The notes under the pieces: model-generated
What the model was told of the DNA's origin: nothing
Databases searched by the model: none
Seen by the model: only the letters and a program-made list of their open reading frames with translations
Shown here: in pieces, positions 11,061 through 23,309 of the stretch
Layout: each line of letters opens with the position of its first letter
How positions within the stretch are numbered: the first letter of the stretch is position 1
Position numbers and translations under genes: made by a program
DNA from: Bretschneidera sinensis
Lineage: Eukaryota > Streptophyta > Magnoliopsida > Brassicales > Akaniaceae
Reading direction: 5' to 3'
Assembly: GCA_023935145.1 (NCBI GenBank)
Contig: CM043699.1
Coordinates: 142,488,036 to 142,552,035, forward strand
Length of the DNA: 64,000 nucleotides

Positions 11061-12985
11061 TAAGGCAATGCTGGCCCATTTACGCATGGGCCTATTAACT
11101 TTCAAACCGTCGCAGACTTACGATTGTAAAACCGTGGCAAATGCCAACAGTAGTGCTCGGCCTATTAATGTTGGGCTTACTGTTGAACCCAAAACAGAAA
11201 ATTGTGGGCTGGTTGGCAGTGTGTATATTTTGTTGCGAGAGAAATATCAAAAACATTTTCCAGGCTTAATTGTGTTCTCTATGAAATTATTTATTAACGA
11301 ATTCGTCTTAATCCATGTCGTATTATATGTGTTGATGTCGAAATTAGGATAAGTGAGCTTACGTCATCTTCGGACATCATTTGGGGTTGTGCAAACGTTA
11401 GTCGAACACAGTAGCATTTGAAAAAAAATGTTGATACTGTGTATTTAAGATTTAGGTTAAGAGTTAAAAGAGAGAGAATAGAGACAAAGTGTAGAGACAG
11501 ACGGGAGGTAGTGTTGTTAGAAATACACAAAAGCATACTAACCCTAAGATTAATAGTAATTTATACAGGAAACATAATATACTCTGTAATTGGTTTGTGA
11601 GGCTGTTGGAGTGGTGGTGGCGATGACGGTCGGAGGGAGGGGAACAGTCCGGCGAGGTAGTGGGGTATTTGTGAAGAGTGTTTGTGTGCTTTTGATAAAA
11701 TAATAGTGGTATTTTTGTCTAAAAACCATCTAAATGACATTAATATACAATTTTGGACATGATTAAATACCATTTAAATGTGAAAAACAAACGAACTTAA
11801 TAGCAACGCATGTGATTGATTCAGATGTGGTGCCATTAAGAGATGCAATAAATACAAACAAATAGGTTAGAATGCGTGTATTTTTTTTTTTCTCCACAGA
11901 AAATTGAAGACTGGCTCTACAAGTTCTAATATATTTAAACTGCCAAAAAAACTTCTAATATATTTAAACTGCCAAAAATACTTTATATTTATATCTATAT
12001 ACTATATATAAATGTATGAATGTTAGAATGTGTGATCTGAAAATTCTTTGGACAAAAATACCATTATTTAATAATTTAAGTTTAGACAAAATATTTTATT
12101 TTTCATAAAAATGTATGAATATTTTGTAAAGCAATTCTGGATAAAAATACCACTACTTAATAATTTCAGTTAGATTAAATATTTTACTTTTTTCTTGTAG
12201 AATTAAGATTCAATTTTGTTTTTTTAAGATAAAAAACCTTGATAAGTTTTTGTTAAATTAAGTAATTTTACTTTACCTCATAAAATTGTGATTAAATTTT
12301 ATTCTATACAAACTTTTTTTTTCAAACAAATCATTACTATGTATAGAAAACTTTTTTTTTATTAAAAAATTATTACTATGTAATTAAATCCTCTAAAGTG
12401 GTCCTAATAATGAAATTGATAAGAATCAAGTGTACAATATTTTTTATCTTTTGAATATTTGATTAATTTTTATAAGATTATAAAAAATCATCAGTATATT
12501 GAATTTTATTTATATTAAACAGTAAGATTGAAGTACTATTTATCGATTCTATAAATTTAGATATAACTTTAATTTTCTATTATCAAAATTAAAACATAAT
12601 ATCTTTTACTTTAATTTTTTTCTGAAAAGATAAAACAAGTTATAATGCGTAATTTTTGTTCACATAGGATGCACATACGACAACGGTTAGTATAATAAAT
12701 AATAATAGTACATGATAAGTATTGCATGCTGCTTTTTATTACTCATCTTGAAAACTGTTTTCAGTTTTCAAAGACTCATTTTCACGTTTGACAAACAGTT
12801 TTCAAGAGTAATTTTTTAAAACAATTTTTTGAAAACTCAAAATTTATGTTCACTTCTGTGCTTTTGAAAAATAACTTTAAAATCAGTGTTCACTTCTGTG
12901 TTTCATTTTTGTTCCATAATATATAAAAAAATTAAAAATAAAATAATATTAATTATTTTTCGGTATTTAATAAATGTGTATAACT
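11061..12985. other. Spacer with promoter-like motifs and small duplications
   Basis: 11068-11220 has several GGCCCA/TGGGCC/TGGGCT words, the plant site II (TCP-binding) type, but no convincing gene follows. Its frames (11068-11352, 11294-11536, 11561-11773) resemble no family. 11923-11981 is a direct repeat of about 30 bp (TTCTAATATATTTAAACTGCC twice). 12020-12190 holds a looser duplication around GGAxAAAAATACCAxTA. GTTCACTTCTGTG occurs at about 12849 and 12887. Confidence 0.4.
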
Positions 12986-13959
12986 CTAATAATTGTGTCA
13001 ATGTGAATAACTCTAATAACAATTTTCTCGAATCTAGTATTCATCCCCTGATGTACCAGAAAATCAAGTAAGTCTTGCTACGAAATCAGGTAAGAAGAAG
13101 ACTACAGGAAAGGTGAGTTCTGGAACTGAAATTGTTGGCACACTTACTTATTTTGATATTTTCTACTCGTGTTGCTTTCATAATTTATTTAGAAAGAAAA
13201 AAGAATTACTGTTTATGGTTTCGAAATCTCGTGGAATGAGTATAGGGTTTCACTCAATGAGCCAATTCTGGGATTTGGTAAAACCAATGTGATATATATA
13301 TATATAAATGAAGTATAGTTGTTATGTTGTCTCTGTTCCCTTTTTTTCATTGCAAATGATGTTTTCGTTTGTTCATGTTTGGTGATTGGTTTTTCTAGTT
13401 GTAAGTGTTGAATACTGTAACATTTTAAATTTGACGTGGGGATTTATGCAATTTATATTGCTTAATACTTTAGAATAGAAGCTTGTTAATGGAAAATGGC
13501 TTGGTTCACCATCCGTGATTATGGAATTTTTTAATGTTCAAATTTTATTTATTCCATGCAATATTTATTTATTGCATTTTGGCATGTAATTTTTAATGTT
13601 CAACTTTGATTTATTCTATGTAATGTTTATTTTCTATTAGGAGCACATTATAGTTATGGGGGTTGGTTCATGTGATGTTTTCTAGATATGTCTGCTGCTA
13701 GTGGAGGTAACAGTGGAAGAGAGAAGGGTTTCTATTCACGACAAACCTGAATATGGGATTGAATCACCAGATCCAATGATGTTTTTAGTAAGTGGCTTAT
13801 AAATGTTTGGGACATATGTTGTTTAGGGATCCTGCTAGTTTGGATATTTTGATTTGATTTGAAGAAAGAAAAGCTATTAAGTGGAAAAGTGGTATCATTT
13901 AAGGGGACATAAACTTTTATTTGAATGGTTGTAGTTAACACTTGTACTTACTAGTGGTA

Positions 13960-14113
13960 TTCCTTTGGCTCAGTGCACATCATGATCATACCGACATGGA
14001 TAATAGTGAGGTTACTGATATGGACATTGATATGGTAGGAGGAAGGGTTGTGGAGAATGTTGAAATAGATGTCCAAAGCTCACTTGGGAAGTTGCCCACT
14101 AGTATGGACTAAT
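13960..14113 (+). pseudogene. Unrecognised decayed coding patch
   Basis: A frame of about 48 codons ending in TAG/TAA context near 14110 has protein-like, acidic content (HHDHTDMDNSEVTDMDIDM). Similar short protein-like pieces flank it at 13040-13110 and 14328-14528, the latter interrupted by a G homopolymer. They may be exons of a dead gene or parts of a degraded transposon. Function unknown. Confidence 0.3.
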
Positions 14114-14435
14114 TCAACATTTCTCCAGTTTTCGGAGCAAGGCTGATGTCTACAAATATATTCTGAAAAAGCCATTGTTGCTGAGGAAAAGTCTTGTCTG
14201 GTTGGTGGCAGAGTTGCGAGCCATGTAAAAATTCATTATTTTATGAAACATCCAAAGTTCATCATGTTGGTTCCTGACTATCTTTGAATTTCCTCTTGTA
14301 TGCCATTCACAGGAACCGACACATGACATGGAAAATGATCCTTTGGCTACTTCTCCTCCCGTTTCATTAGAAAAGGTGATGAAAAATGAGTCAGATATTT
14401 TAGCTGAAGGAAATGCTGATGAAACACTTGCGATA

Positions 14436-14454
14436 GGGGGGGGGGGGGGGGGGG
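14436..14454 (+). repeat. G homopolymer (19 G)
   Basis: Nineteen consecutive G followed by AGGGAGG, in an otherwise AT-rich area. It could form a quadruplex. Its exact length is unreliable in any assembly. Confidence 0.8.
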
Positions 14455-14689
14455 AGGGAGGACAAAAGGAATGGAAGGCACGTCATTCTTCAATGAGGCC
14501 ATCTCCCAGTGTACCACTGTTCATTTAAAGATGAAGTACATGCAACACATAGAGATGGACATCTTCAACGTCACACTGTAGAGGTCAAAGCCAAGGTGCA
14601 AGGTCTTGAAGATGATAGATTAGGTATCAGCCGTGATCTGTATACCAGATGACCAAGAGAGATGGAGATACCGATTCGCTAGATCTTTC

Positions 14690-15160
14690 CCCACTAAAAA
14701 CTGGGTGAAGTTGAATACAGAAGTGAGTTCAAAGCGGAATCCTGGTGCTGCTGGAGTAATTCGTGATGAGTCAGGCAAGTGGGTTCTTGGCTACATTGTT
14801 AACTTGAAAACTTGTATGAGTTTGGCAGCTGAGTTTTGGGCTCTGTTTCAAGGCTTAAAGCTTCTCTGGGACAGAGGTTATGGGCGAGTTCTGGTGGAGT
14901 CCGTTTCTTGCACAACAGAAGAGTTCAAAGAATGCCCTATCCGAATTTGATTCTAATAAACCCATCATTGAATGTTGCAGAGATTTGCTCAAGCGTGATT
15001 AGGAATGCAAAATTTACCAAATCTCTTGAGAACAAAACTTATGTGCTAATTGGTTAGCGACTCACTTTGAAGACCACCCATTGGGAGTGATTATTTATGA
15101 GAGGCCTCCATACAAGTTAATTCCTATTTTGCAGAATGATTGTATATGGGTTGCTTAGCC
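14690..15160 (+). pseudogene. Decayed RNase H domain (RVT_3 type)
   Basis: The frame to 14950 has the hallmark order of plant RNase H-like (RVT_3) domains: NWVKLNTxxSSKxNPGAAG, GVIRDESGKWVLGY, AEFWALFQGLKLLWDRGY, then RVLVESxS. The domain continues in other frames to about 15160 through ENKTYVLIG/NWLATHFEDHPLG and ends ...NDCIWVA. Acidic catalytic positions look lost: NTDG is NTEV, the ESDS Asp is Val. There are at least two frame changes. Such domains end LINE-type elements and also occur as stand-alone plant genes; which one this came from is not clear. Confidence 0.75.
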
Positions 15161-16991
15161 ACATTCTTGCTACTATAGTAGGGCTGAGAACACACTCAAC
15201 GTACAACTCAAGAATTGAAAAAGAAAAATACTCAGTATATACTGATCATTTACCAGAAAAAGAATAGCCCTGAAGGTATAGGAATAGGAAATTTTTGTTG
15301 TTTAGTCCTTCATGCTAACATATTAGCTCACCCCTCCACCCCAAATTGACTTTTTATGTCCATATAATGAAAGTTATTGCCTAGCAGGGTTCCTTATGGG
15401 TTTCATGGTACATTTGTTAGTGCACAGGAGCTACGTGAACAGTTATTTTGATTTCAGCTTGGGTTTATACGTTCCCCTTTTTCCCTCGAAATTCCATACT
15501 TGTTTTCTCTTGTTAATAATATTATGCTTTGGCTCGTTCACAAGCCTACTTGATAATAAGTTTTTATTAAATATTGTATTTTAACTATAAAAATATATAT
15601 AATATTACAAAGTCAAGATTCTAACCCTTATAAGTTAGGCTCTTAAATATTGTGTTAATTAACTTGAGTTACACGTCACACTCTTAAGTTAAGCTCGAGT
15701 TCGAACTCAAATTTGTTTGAGTTTAAATCATACTTGAAGTGAGTCAAATCGAACTCGATCTCACTAAAATGATTTTAAATTGAATTTTTAATTAAGTTTA
15801 AACTTAATTAATACAGAAGAACTACGAGCTGAACTCGAGTTTCCAAACACTGTTATCAATCTTACAAACCCTTAATATATGATATATCATAAAGGAAAAC
15901 AAAGAGTTTTAGAAAGACATGCATGTTGTCGTTTGAGTAATGTTTTTTTGTCTTTAGAGGATTGGTGCTTGTTTGCCATTTGAGTCAGGGCCAAACGGTA
16001 GGTACCATCATTTAAAAATTTTAATTGTTTTTTTTTTCACTTAATTTTTTAATTATTTTGATCGAATTAATTTAAATATTTTAATATTAACTGATTAAGT
16101 TGATTTTCGTTGGTACAATTAATTAATCAGTTAACTGATACTGTTTATACTTAAATTTTTTTAGTTTATTAGATATACATTATATTTATACTTAACATAT
16201 TATTAATATTAATTAATTTTTTAATTGATTAAACGATCGAAACGGTTAATTTTTTAAAACTATCAACTAACTAATTAATCGATAAATATTATTCAATTAA
16301 TTAATCAATTTAATCAATTAACCGAACTATTATATTTAAACATGAAATAGTTCGATTAATTAATATTAATCGATAAATGAACTGCATTAATTTGAGTAGT
16401 GTTCTTAATTTGACCAACCATAGACTCTATTCGGTGTAAGTGAATTAATAACATTACATAAGAAGCTAACTAAAATCGAGAAGGGTCTCTATCCCTCTCA
16501 TTGTCAGGAAGCATATATCTTTTGGGTGTAATCTTATAATTACTGACACTTAATTAGAAAAGTAGGTATACACTAACCGTTCACATGAAAGATTGTACTA
16601 TTTTATCAAATTACTCTTTTGACTGAAAGAGAGAGAAGTTACATAAGAGAAAGGAGAAACATACGAAAATGTTTATTTTTTAAGATTAATAAAAATAAAA
16701 TTTTAAAAAATATTCGATTAATTTTCTTAATTCATTTACGTTTGTGTTAACTATTAATAATAGATTTTGTTTGGCCAAATAAGTCTAGGTTACTTTAAAT
16801 CTTATGAAGATTTTGTAAGTTTCACCAAACATATAGAAATACATTTTTATAAATTAGTATGAAAATGAGTGGGCATGTATGGCCATGTTTTTGGGAGTTG
16901 GGTTCTCTGTTGTTCGATTCTATTTAGCTATCGTTAGGATTGGGTACTTTTCACAGTGAGATTATATGTGATTTTATTTAAAAATTAAATT

Positions 16992-17039
<48 letters not shown>

Positions 17040-17459
17040 TGGGATATGACATAATAATTATTGATTCAATTTTTAAATTGAGTCACATACTATTAGTGTT
17101 TTCAAAAGCATTTTCTGAACTCTTTTGGAGCTCGTTCAGAGGAGGGGCATAGGCAAAATATCCCGAGGCGCAATACTTTAGGTGTTTCTTTTGTTGAGCG
17201 TACGCTTTTTACTCCGGAGTTTATGCCCACGCCTGAGACATATTCTTTTTACTCCCCAGTAATCAAGGCATATATACATTCCGTTGAAGTTTTTATAAAA
17301 TCTTAAAAATCATAAAAAAAATTCAAGTTTAAGGCTATAAACCATACTCAAATGAGTAAGAATATAATCTTAACCATTAAGCTAATTGTTCATATTGTGA
17401 TATTATTGCGATTCATAAATATTTATTACATGTTATCTGGTTTAATAATAACTACAAGC
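15161..17459. other. AT-rich spacer
   Basis: No gene seen. 15650-15870 has recurring CTCGAGTT/GAACTCGA words in both orientations, suggesting an old inverted-repeat transposon without clear ends. 16080-16390 is full of TTAATTAAT/GGTTAA words. A TA microsatellite lies at 16995-17036. Confidence 0.45.
16995..17036. repeat. (AT)n microsatellite
   Basis: About 20 uninterrupted AT units. Confidence 0.9.
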
Positions 17460-18514
17460 TAGGGGTGAGTATGAAAATTGGTGGACCCGACCCAAAACAA
17501 TATCATGGGTTGAGTTGGTTTGGGGTTATCAAATGCTGAGTTGGGTTTGGGTTGAGAATTTTTTAATCTGGTGAGTTGAGTTGGGTCACGGATTAAAAAA
17601 ATTCAACCCGACCCAATCCGGTAACCCAATTATTATATAATTATATTTTATATATATATTTAAAACATACTTACTTTAAAGATTGATAAACTATATTCAT
17701 ATTTTGGTAAATTAGTTTAGATTGTAATATATATTTTGTGTGTATATTTGATGAATTATATGCCTTCATATCTTGATAAGTTAATTAGTTTTGGCTGAAA
17801 TATATATTTTGAGTGTGTATATGTATCTACTCATTTATTTTTTTTCTTCTTAGAAACTCTTTAACCAAAAATGCTAGTTTCCATAAAAAAAATGTCAATT
17901 AGAATTTAAATGTGTATCATGTTTCTTTTTAATACTTTTTAGTTGAAGAATATCGTTAATTTGTTCTCCTAAAAGTATTTCTTTTGGACTTTTAACATGC
18001 TTTCCAAAAACTTGTTGAATTAATTTGCTTATCTTATACTCATCCACTTTTATGCTTTTTGGTACGATGTAACTTGATTATGGAGATTCTAGGAACAATT
18101 TTATACTAGTGTTGAAGTTTTGAAGAATTTGATCGATCAAACACTTTTAAAATCTAGTTCTTATTTACTTTTGTATGGTTTGTATTAAATTAATATTGTT
18201 TTAACTTTATGTAAAGTGATTTAAGGTACTTAATTTGTAAATTATGGTTTGTAAGATTTAATAAATTCATGTATGAATTTGATTTTGGATCTAATGAATT
18301 ATGAATAATTGTAGTAAAAAATTTTTGTACGTAATATATTTGCATTAATTTTTAAGTGAAAAAAACAAAACTAGTAACTCAAACCTACCTAAACCGATTT
18401 GAATGAATTGGGTTGGACTGAGATTGGATGAGTTGAGATTTTTCTAACCCGATATAATTGGGTTTGGTTGATTTTTTAGACCAACCTGACCCAAACCGAC
18501 CCATGCTCACCCTA
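17460..18514. mobile_element. hAT-like non-autonomous DNA transposon, 1,055 bp
   Basis: The ends are inverted repeats, TAGGGGTGAGTATG on the left and CATGCTCACCCTA on the right. An 8-bp target duplication flanks it, CTACAAGC at 17452-17459 and CTACAAAC at 18515-18522 (one mismatch). 8-bp duplications and TAGGG(G)TGAGC ends fit the hAT superfamily. Subterminal regions are packed with GGGTTGGGTT/AACCCGACCC words in opposite orientation. No transposase ORF remains, so it would need a partner element. Confidence 0.85.
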
Positions 18515-18522
18515 CTACAAAC

Positions 18523-21500
18523 TGTTTAATTAATCACTTACAAGTTATAACAATATAAAAATAAAAAATATATAATGTATATATAAATATATATTAATAT
18601 TTATAAAATTATGATTATAATTTATATGCTCTATAGTTAATAAAAATATTAAATTTGTTGAAAATTATTTTATTTAAATTTTGATTATTATTATTTATTT
18701 TTTATATTATTTTAATTAGCTATCTATTATTATTTTATTAGAATTTCGAAACGCTTCAACATTTCAAAAAACTTACGTCCTAATGTCTCGAGCTTACGCC
18801 TCACTCATTGAAGCAAAACGTTTTGCCCAACACTTTTACCTCTTAAACACTGCATACCATTTCACTTTTAAAAAAAATAATCACAAAAGATTCAAATTCG
18901 AATATTTCATAAACTCATAAAGTCATATCATGATATTAACATTTTGGAGGAGACATGATCATAAAGATTGAAACATGATAACCCCACAATAAAAATCTAA
19001 TTCTCATGTATAATGGGTAGACATAATAATGGTAAATTGACACTTTTGGATAGTATTATCTTTCAATTAAATACCTTGATTTGCTTTAATAAAAATTTTA
19101 AAAATAAAAAGAGCGTTAATTAGTAAGGTTATGGAAAGAAGATGGCTTACAACAAAACAAGCAAATTAGATATATGGATTTCTTTCTTTATTTTTATTTT
19201 GAAGGAAGGTAGATGGATTCTTAAATTAGACAAAAATGGATGGATAGATGAGAAATGGCGGTGAAGGATGCGACGACTAGACAAGCTGATAATATCTAAC
19301 TTCACTTTTGGTTTCACTGTTATTCCACCAACCTTGGAAAAAAAAATGTATGAAAATGATCATATTGACTAAAAATATTTGGATTGATAAGATTTAAAAT
19401 ATCAGTTTTAAATTCGTTTAAAATTTTATTAATAATTTTAAAAATTTTTATTGATAATTTTAATGTAAATATAAAATTTAAAAATATTATTATTAATATA
19501 ATTTTTAAAAATTATTAATATAATTTTAAATAAATTTAAAAATATTTTGAATCCAATTTAACCAAATATTCATCCGTATTCACATTAACAGTAGAAGAAA
19601 AAAAGAAAAGCCTAAAGGAAAAACAGAGGGAAAAAGTCAGTGGCTAGAATAACCATTGACTTTGGCACAAGGTGGCAGACATGGCTTGATGCTTTTGCTT
19701 GATTTGGAGTTGTGAAGTCTAAAGGCAGATCATTATCATTTGTACCATTGACAATTTGGGTCAGATTTTTACAGGGCAGAACTTAGAAAGTTTTTTTTTT
19801 TTTTTTTTTGGTGAAGTTTTTAGATTCCGTTTGAAAAATGATAATAATATTAAAATAAAATTTATGATCAAAACTTATTATTCAATTTAATGTTTTTCAA
19901 GTAAAATTTTTAAATAGAATCTATAGAACCGACATAAAGAATTATACCTGAATTTTAATCTTTAATAAAAACATAAAAGAAACTGATTATGCCGATTTGT
20001 AAAAAAATTGCAAAACCCAAACCTAATTGCAAACCAACCAAACTGAACAAACTAAAGAACTTGGGCTTCACTATCAAAAAATTGATTTGGGCTTCTAATT
20101 GGCTTCAGAATCAAATGGGGTTTTATATATATATATATACCTGAAAAACAATTTCCTTTACCAGCCCAATGATCTCTAGGATAATTGATTATTAATTAAA
20201 TGGGTCTTCAAACTTTAAATTAGGGTAAATAAATTACTCAACTATCAATTTTATTAAATTAAATCTTTCATCGAACCTTTTTAACTCCGTGAATGTTGAA
20301 AAATAAACAATATTTTAACAATTTGGTTAAGTTATTTAGTCATTTATTACATTAAAGAAGAGAATTCGACCTGTCTTTGCAAGATAAAGTTACCTGTACA
20401 TGGAGTTGTTTAATATTATTTTACGAAGAGTTCAACTCTCTTACTATAAAATATTGTGAAGTAAAATCTACAATACACATAGATTTTGATTATAAAACAG
20501 TGACTCTTATCAAATCTCAAAATTTAAGAAGTTCAAATCCATATAAAAAAATATGTATTACAGATTTTACTTCATAATTTTTACTGCAGAAAAATTAATC
20601 TTTTTTACGAGAATATTTTATCTTTGAGATATTAATTTTCTGTTTTTCAGTTTGTCATCGAAGATAGTCAAATGCTAAATAACAAGTGTGTTTTCTAAAG
20701 CCTAGAATGCAAAAGATCTCATTAATTAATAATAAAAGAAATGCTAAGATAAACTGAGCTCTTTAATGTGGTATGCATACCCAACATTGGTTAATTTGTT
20801 TAGTGATTATACTTTCTAATAAAAAAAATGAGAGTTATTAGAAATGAGACCTTGTTATATAACCCGATATTTTTTTTATAAAGTTTCTAGCAAATTAATA
20901 CATGGAGTCACGTTTGTTTAAAGAGATTTAAAATTAAAAAAAAGATATAACCTATGGAATAAAGGCATAAAACAAAATGAAGAATCTTAATTAGCACTCG
21001 ATTTAAAGTTTCAAATCATACAAAAAATAAAAGTATAAAGGTCGGGAGAAGATTGTTTTTTGTTGTGTAATTTGATTTTTTAAAAATGTTTTTAATGAAT
21101 TAATACATGAAATTACACCAGTTTAAAGAGATATTTAAAATTAAAAAAAAGAAATAACGGATGGAATTAGGGCATAAAACAATCTTTTATCCATAAGCTC
21201 TCTTCTATGAAGTTAAATTGATGACCAAATAAAATAGAAGGCGGGGTTTTATGAGTGAGAGAAAGAAGGGTATACAACCCCAACTTTTTACATGTTTTAA
21301 CGGAAAAAAAGGTGGGGCTTTTATGACTGTCTCCACTGTCTTGTCGTCAATCCGGCAAATGAAGCAGTTTTCTGTCTCTCTTTCACCCAATAATGAAAAC
21401 AAAGTAAAACCCATCTCTCTTCATCATTAATTCAAACAAAGTAAAACCCATCTCTCTTCATCATTAAGTCAATCAAAACCCTATCTATAACCATAGACGT

Positions 21501-22600
21501 GCTTTACAAGCGAATGCAACCATTGTCTGGTCAAAAGTCAAAACCCACCATTAATACTCTACCAAATTAAGTTCTTTGTCACTACTTTTTTCTTCATGTC
21601 AGCTTCTGGTACATGCTCTCAAAAACTTACTGGACTATAGGGAGGCAGCTGCTTCGGGAGGGATGGGGTTTTGAGCATATATTGGCATGCAGCTACATGG
21701 TGATCAGCAGCAGAATGTTGCTTTTTTGGTTTTCTTTTTAGAAAAACTTTTACCCGAATCATCCATCACACTAATATTTTTTTGTCGATTCATCCGTTCA
21801 CACTTGTTATAGTAGTTTTTCATTAGCAAAATTAAAATTTTATTAGTTTAGTTTTAATTTTGTTAGTTTATTTTTCGATGGTTTATTTTGATGGTTTCAT
21901 TTGGGGTCAAATATCTTTACCATTTATAAAATTTATGAAATGCTTACAATTAGCAAACCAAACACCCAAAAAACGGTGATACACCACTCACTCATTCTAT
22001 CTCTACCATTGAATCAACAGGAAACTACACCAGAAGACAGAACATACACAGAAAAAGGCCTATGAGGGTGAATGATTACGAATAGTATTAAGCTCATTGG
22101 AGGGAATTAGCGGGCACTAGTAGTTGCTATAGCTGTGGAGATTATCAAAATTATAAATGCACAAGTCTATTGTAAAAAGAAATTTCATTGAATATATCGA
22201 AGTCTTTTCTTCATATATTTTTTGGGAGATCTCTCACTAACCTCGAATTTCAGTGAGATTTTCTTACTTTCTTTACTTGTTTTTATCTCAAATATCTTTT
22301 TTCTCTTTTCGTAAGAATTTGTGAGCTATCAAAAGGGTTTATGAAATGTTTTCTGCTTTAAGAAATTGAATTTATTTTTGAAACAATTTATAACTTCACT
22401 TATCATAACTCGTTTTGAAAAAATCATTTTATAAATTATAAATAGTTTCCAATGTTAGGGCATAAGGTTAAGTGATTTTTTAAATAAAAAAAAGTATGCC
22501 CAATAGAAATGAAAGCAATTAATGAGGTTTTAATGAAGGTTCTGATCAAAAGATGGCGATGTATCAAAGCCTTTTAGTGTAAATCCGAGGTACCATAGTT
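18523..22600. other. AT-rich spacer with small duplications
   Basis: No gene seen. 20853-20977 and 21060-21183 are diverged copies of one sequence of about 125 bp (shared AATTAATACATG, GTTTAAAGAGATxTxAAAATTAAAAAAAAGA, GGCATAAAACAA). 22330-22500 resembles 38340-38540 (CATTTTATAAATTAT context), a dispersed repeat. Confidence 0.5.
21397..21470. repeat. Tandem duplication of 37 bp
   Basis: AAACAAAGTAAAACCCATCT followed by CTCTTCATCATTAAxTCA occurs twice back to back with one or two differences. Confidence 0.9.
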
Positions 22601-22804
22601 AATGTGTATTACACCTCCCAATTCGTTACCCTTCTTTTCTTTTTCCCCTCTCTTGTACCATCCCCTATTCCTTTTGCCTCTGTCTCTCTCTTTCTCTCTC
22701 AGATCGCTTTTCAAGTATATAATCTCTTGGGGGTCTTTCAATTTTTACTGTGTTGTTGTTTTGTAAATTTTTCAAAATTATATAATTTTCCTCCACACTG
22801 CAAA

Positions 22805-23041
22805 ATGAGAATAGCTGTTGTCAATATTATCTTTGTGGTATACCTTTTGATTTTTGCAAGTGTTGTAGACTCTGAAAGAAACAGTTTGCTCACTCGCTTA
22901 CATGGTGCAAAGAAGAAGAGCTCAAAGGAACCAGTAGGTGCAACCACCAAGTGTCTCTCTAGCTTTGAAAACAACAACTTTACCACATTGGATGACAAGC
23001 GATTTGTCCCCACTGGTTCTAATCCCTTACACAACAGGTAG
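22805..23041 (+). CDS. CLE-family signalling peptide precursor (78 aa)
   Basis: A single-exon 78-codon gene. Residues 1-23 form a hydrophobic secretion signal (MRIAVVNIIFVVYLLIFASV), then a basic, variable middle (AKKKSS), and the canonical C-terminal CLE motif RFVPTGSNPLHN at about residues 66-77, followed by a final Arg and TAG. CLE precursors are secreted and cut to 12-13-residue peptides that bind CLV1-type receptor kinases to control meristems, vasculature or root growth. Conserved Pro4, Gly6, Pro9, His11 and Asn12 of the motif are present; position 7 is Ser instead of the common hydroxyproline, as in CLE40. The frame is open upstream to 22604, but that part (CT-rich, no signal logic) is taken as 5' UTR, and the ATG at 22805 gives the proper signal peptide. 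Which CLE it is cannot be said. Confidence 0.93.
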   Translation: MRIAVVNIIFVVYLLIFASVVDSERNSLLTRLHGAKKKSSKEPVGATTKCLSSFENNNFTTLDDKRFVPTGSNPLHNR

Positions 23042-23276
23042 AAGAGAAAGCGACTAATTACTCTTTTTTTCATGGAGTACTTCCTCAATGCTTATTGACA
23101 TGGTAGCTAGTAGAAAGTAAGAATGCATGTAACTTTGATTTTCAAATCTTTTTTTTATATTTTAATTATTGTGTTTACAAATATTTTCTTTTTGTTGATT
23201 CTCCTGATATATCGAGCATAATTCTTCTTTTACTTTTTCTTCCATTTGCTTTTTTAATTATTTTTTTCTGGTTGAG

Positions 23277-23309
<33 letters not shown>

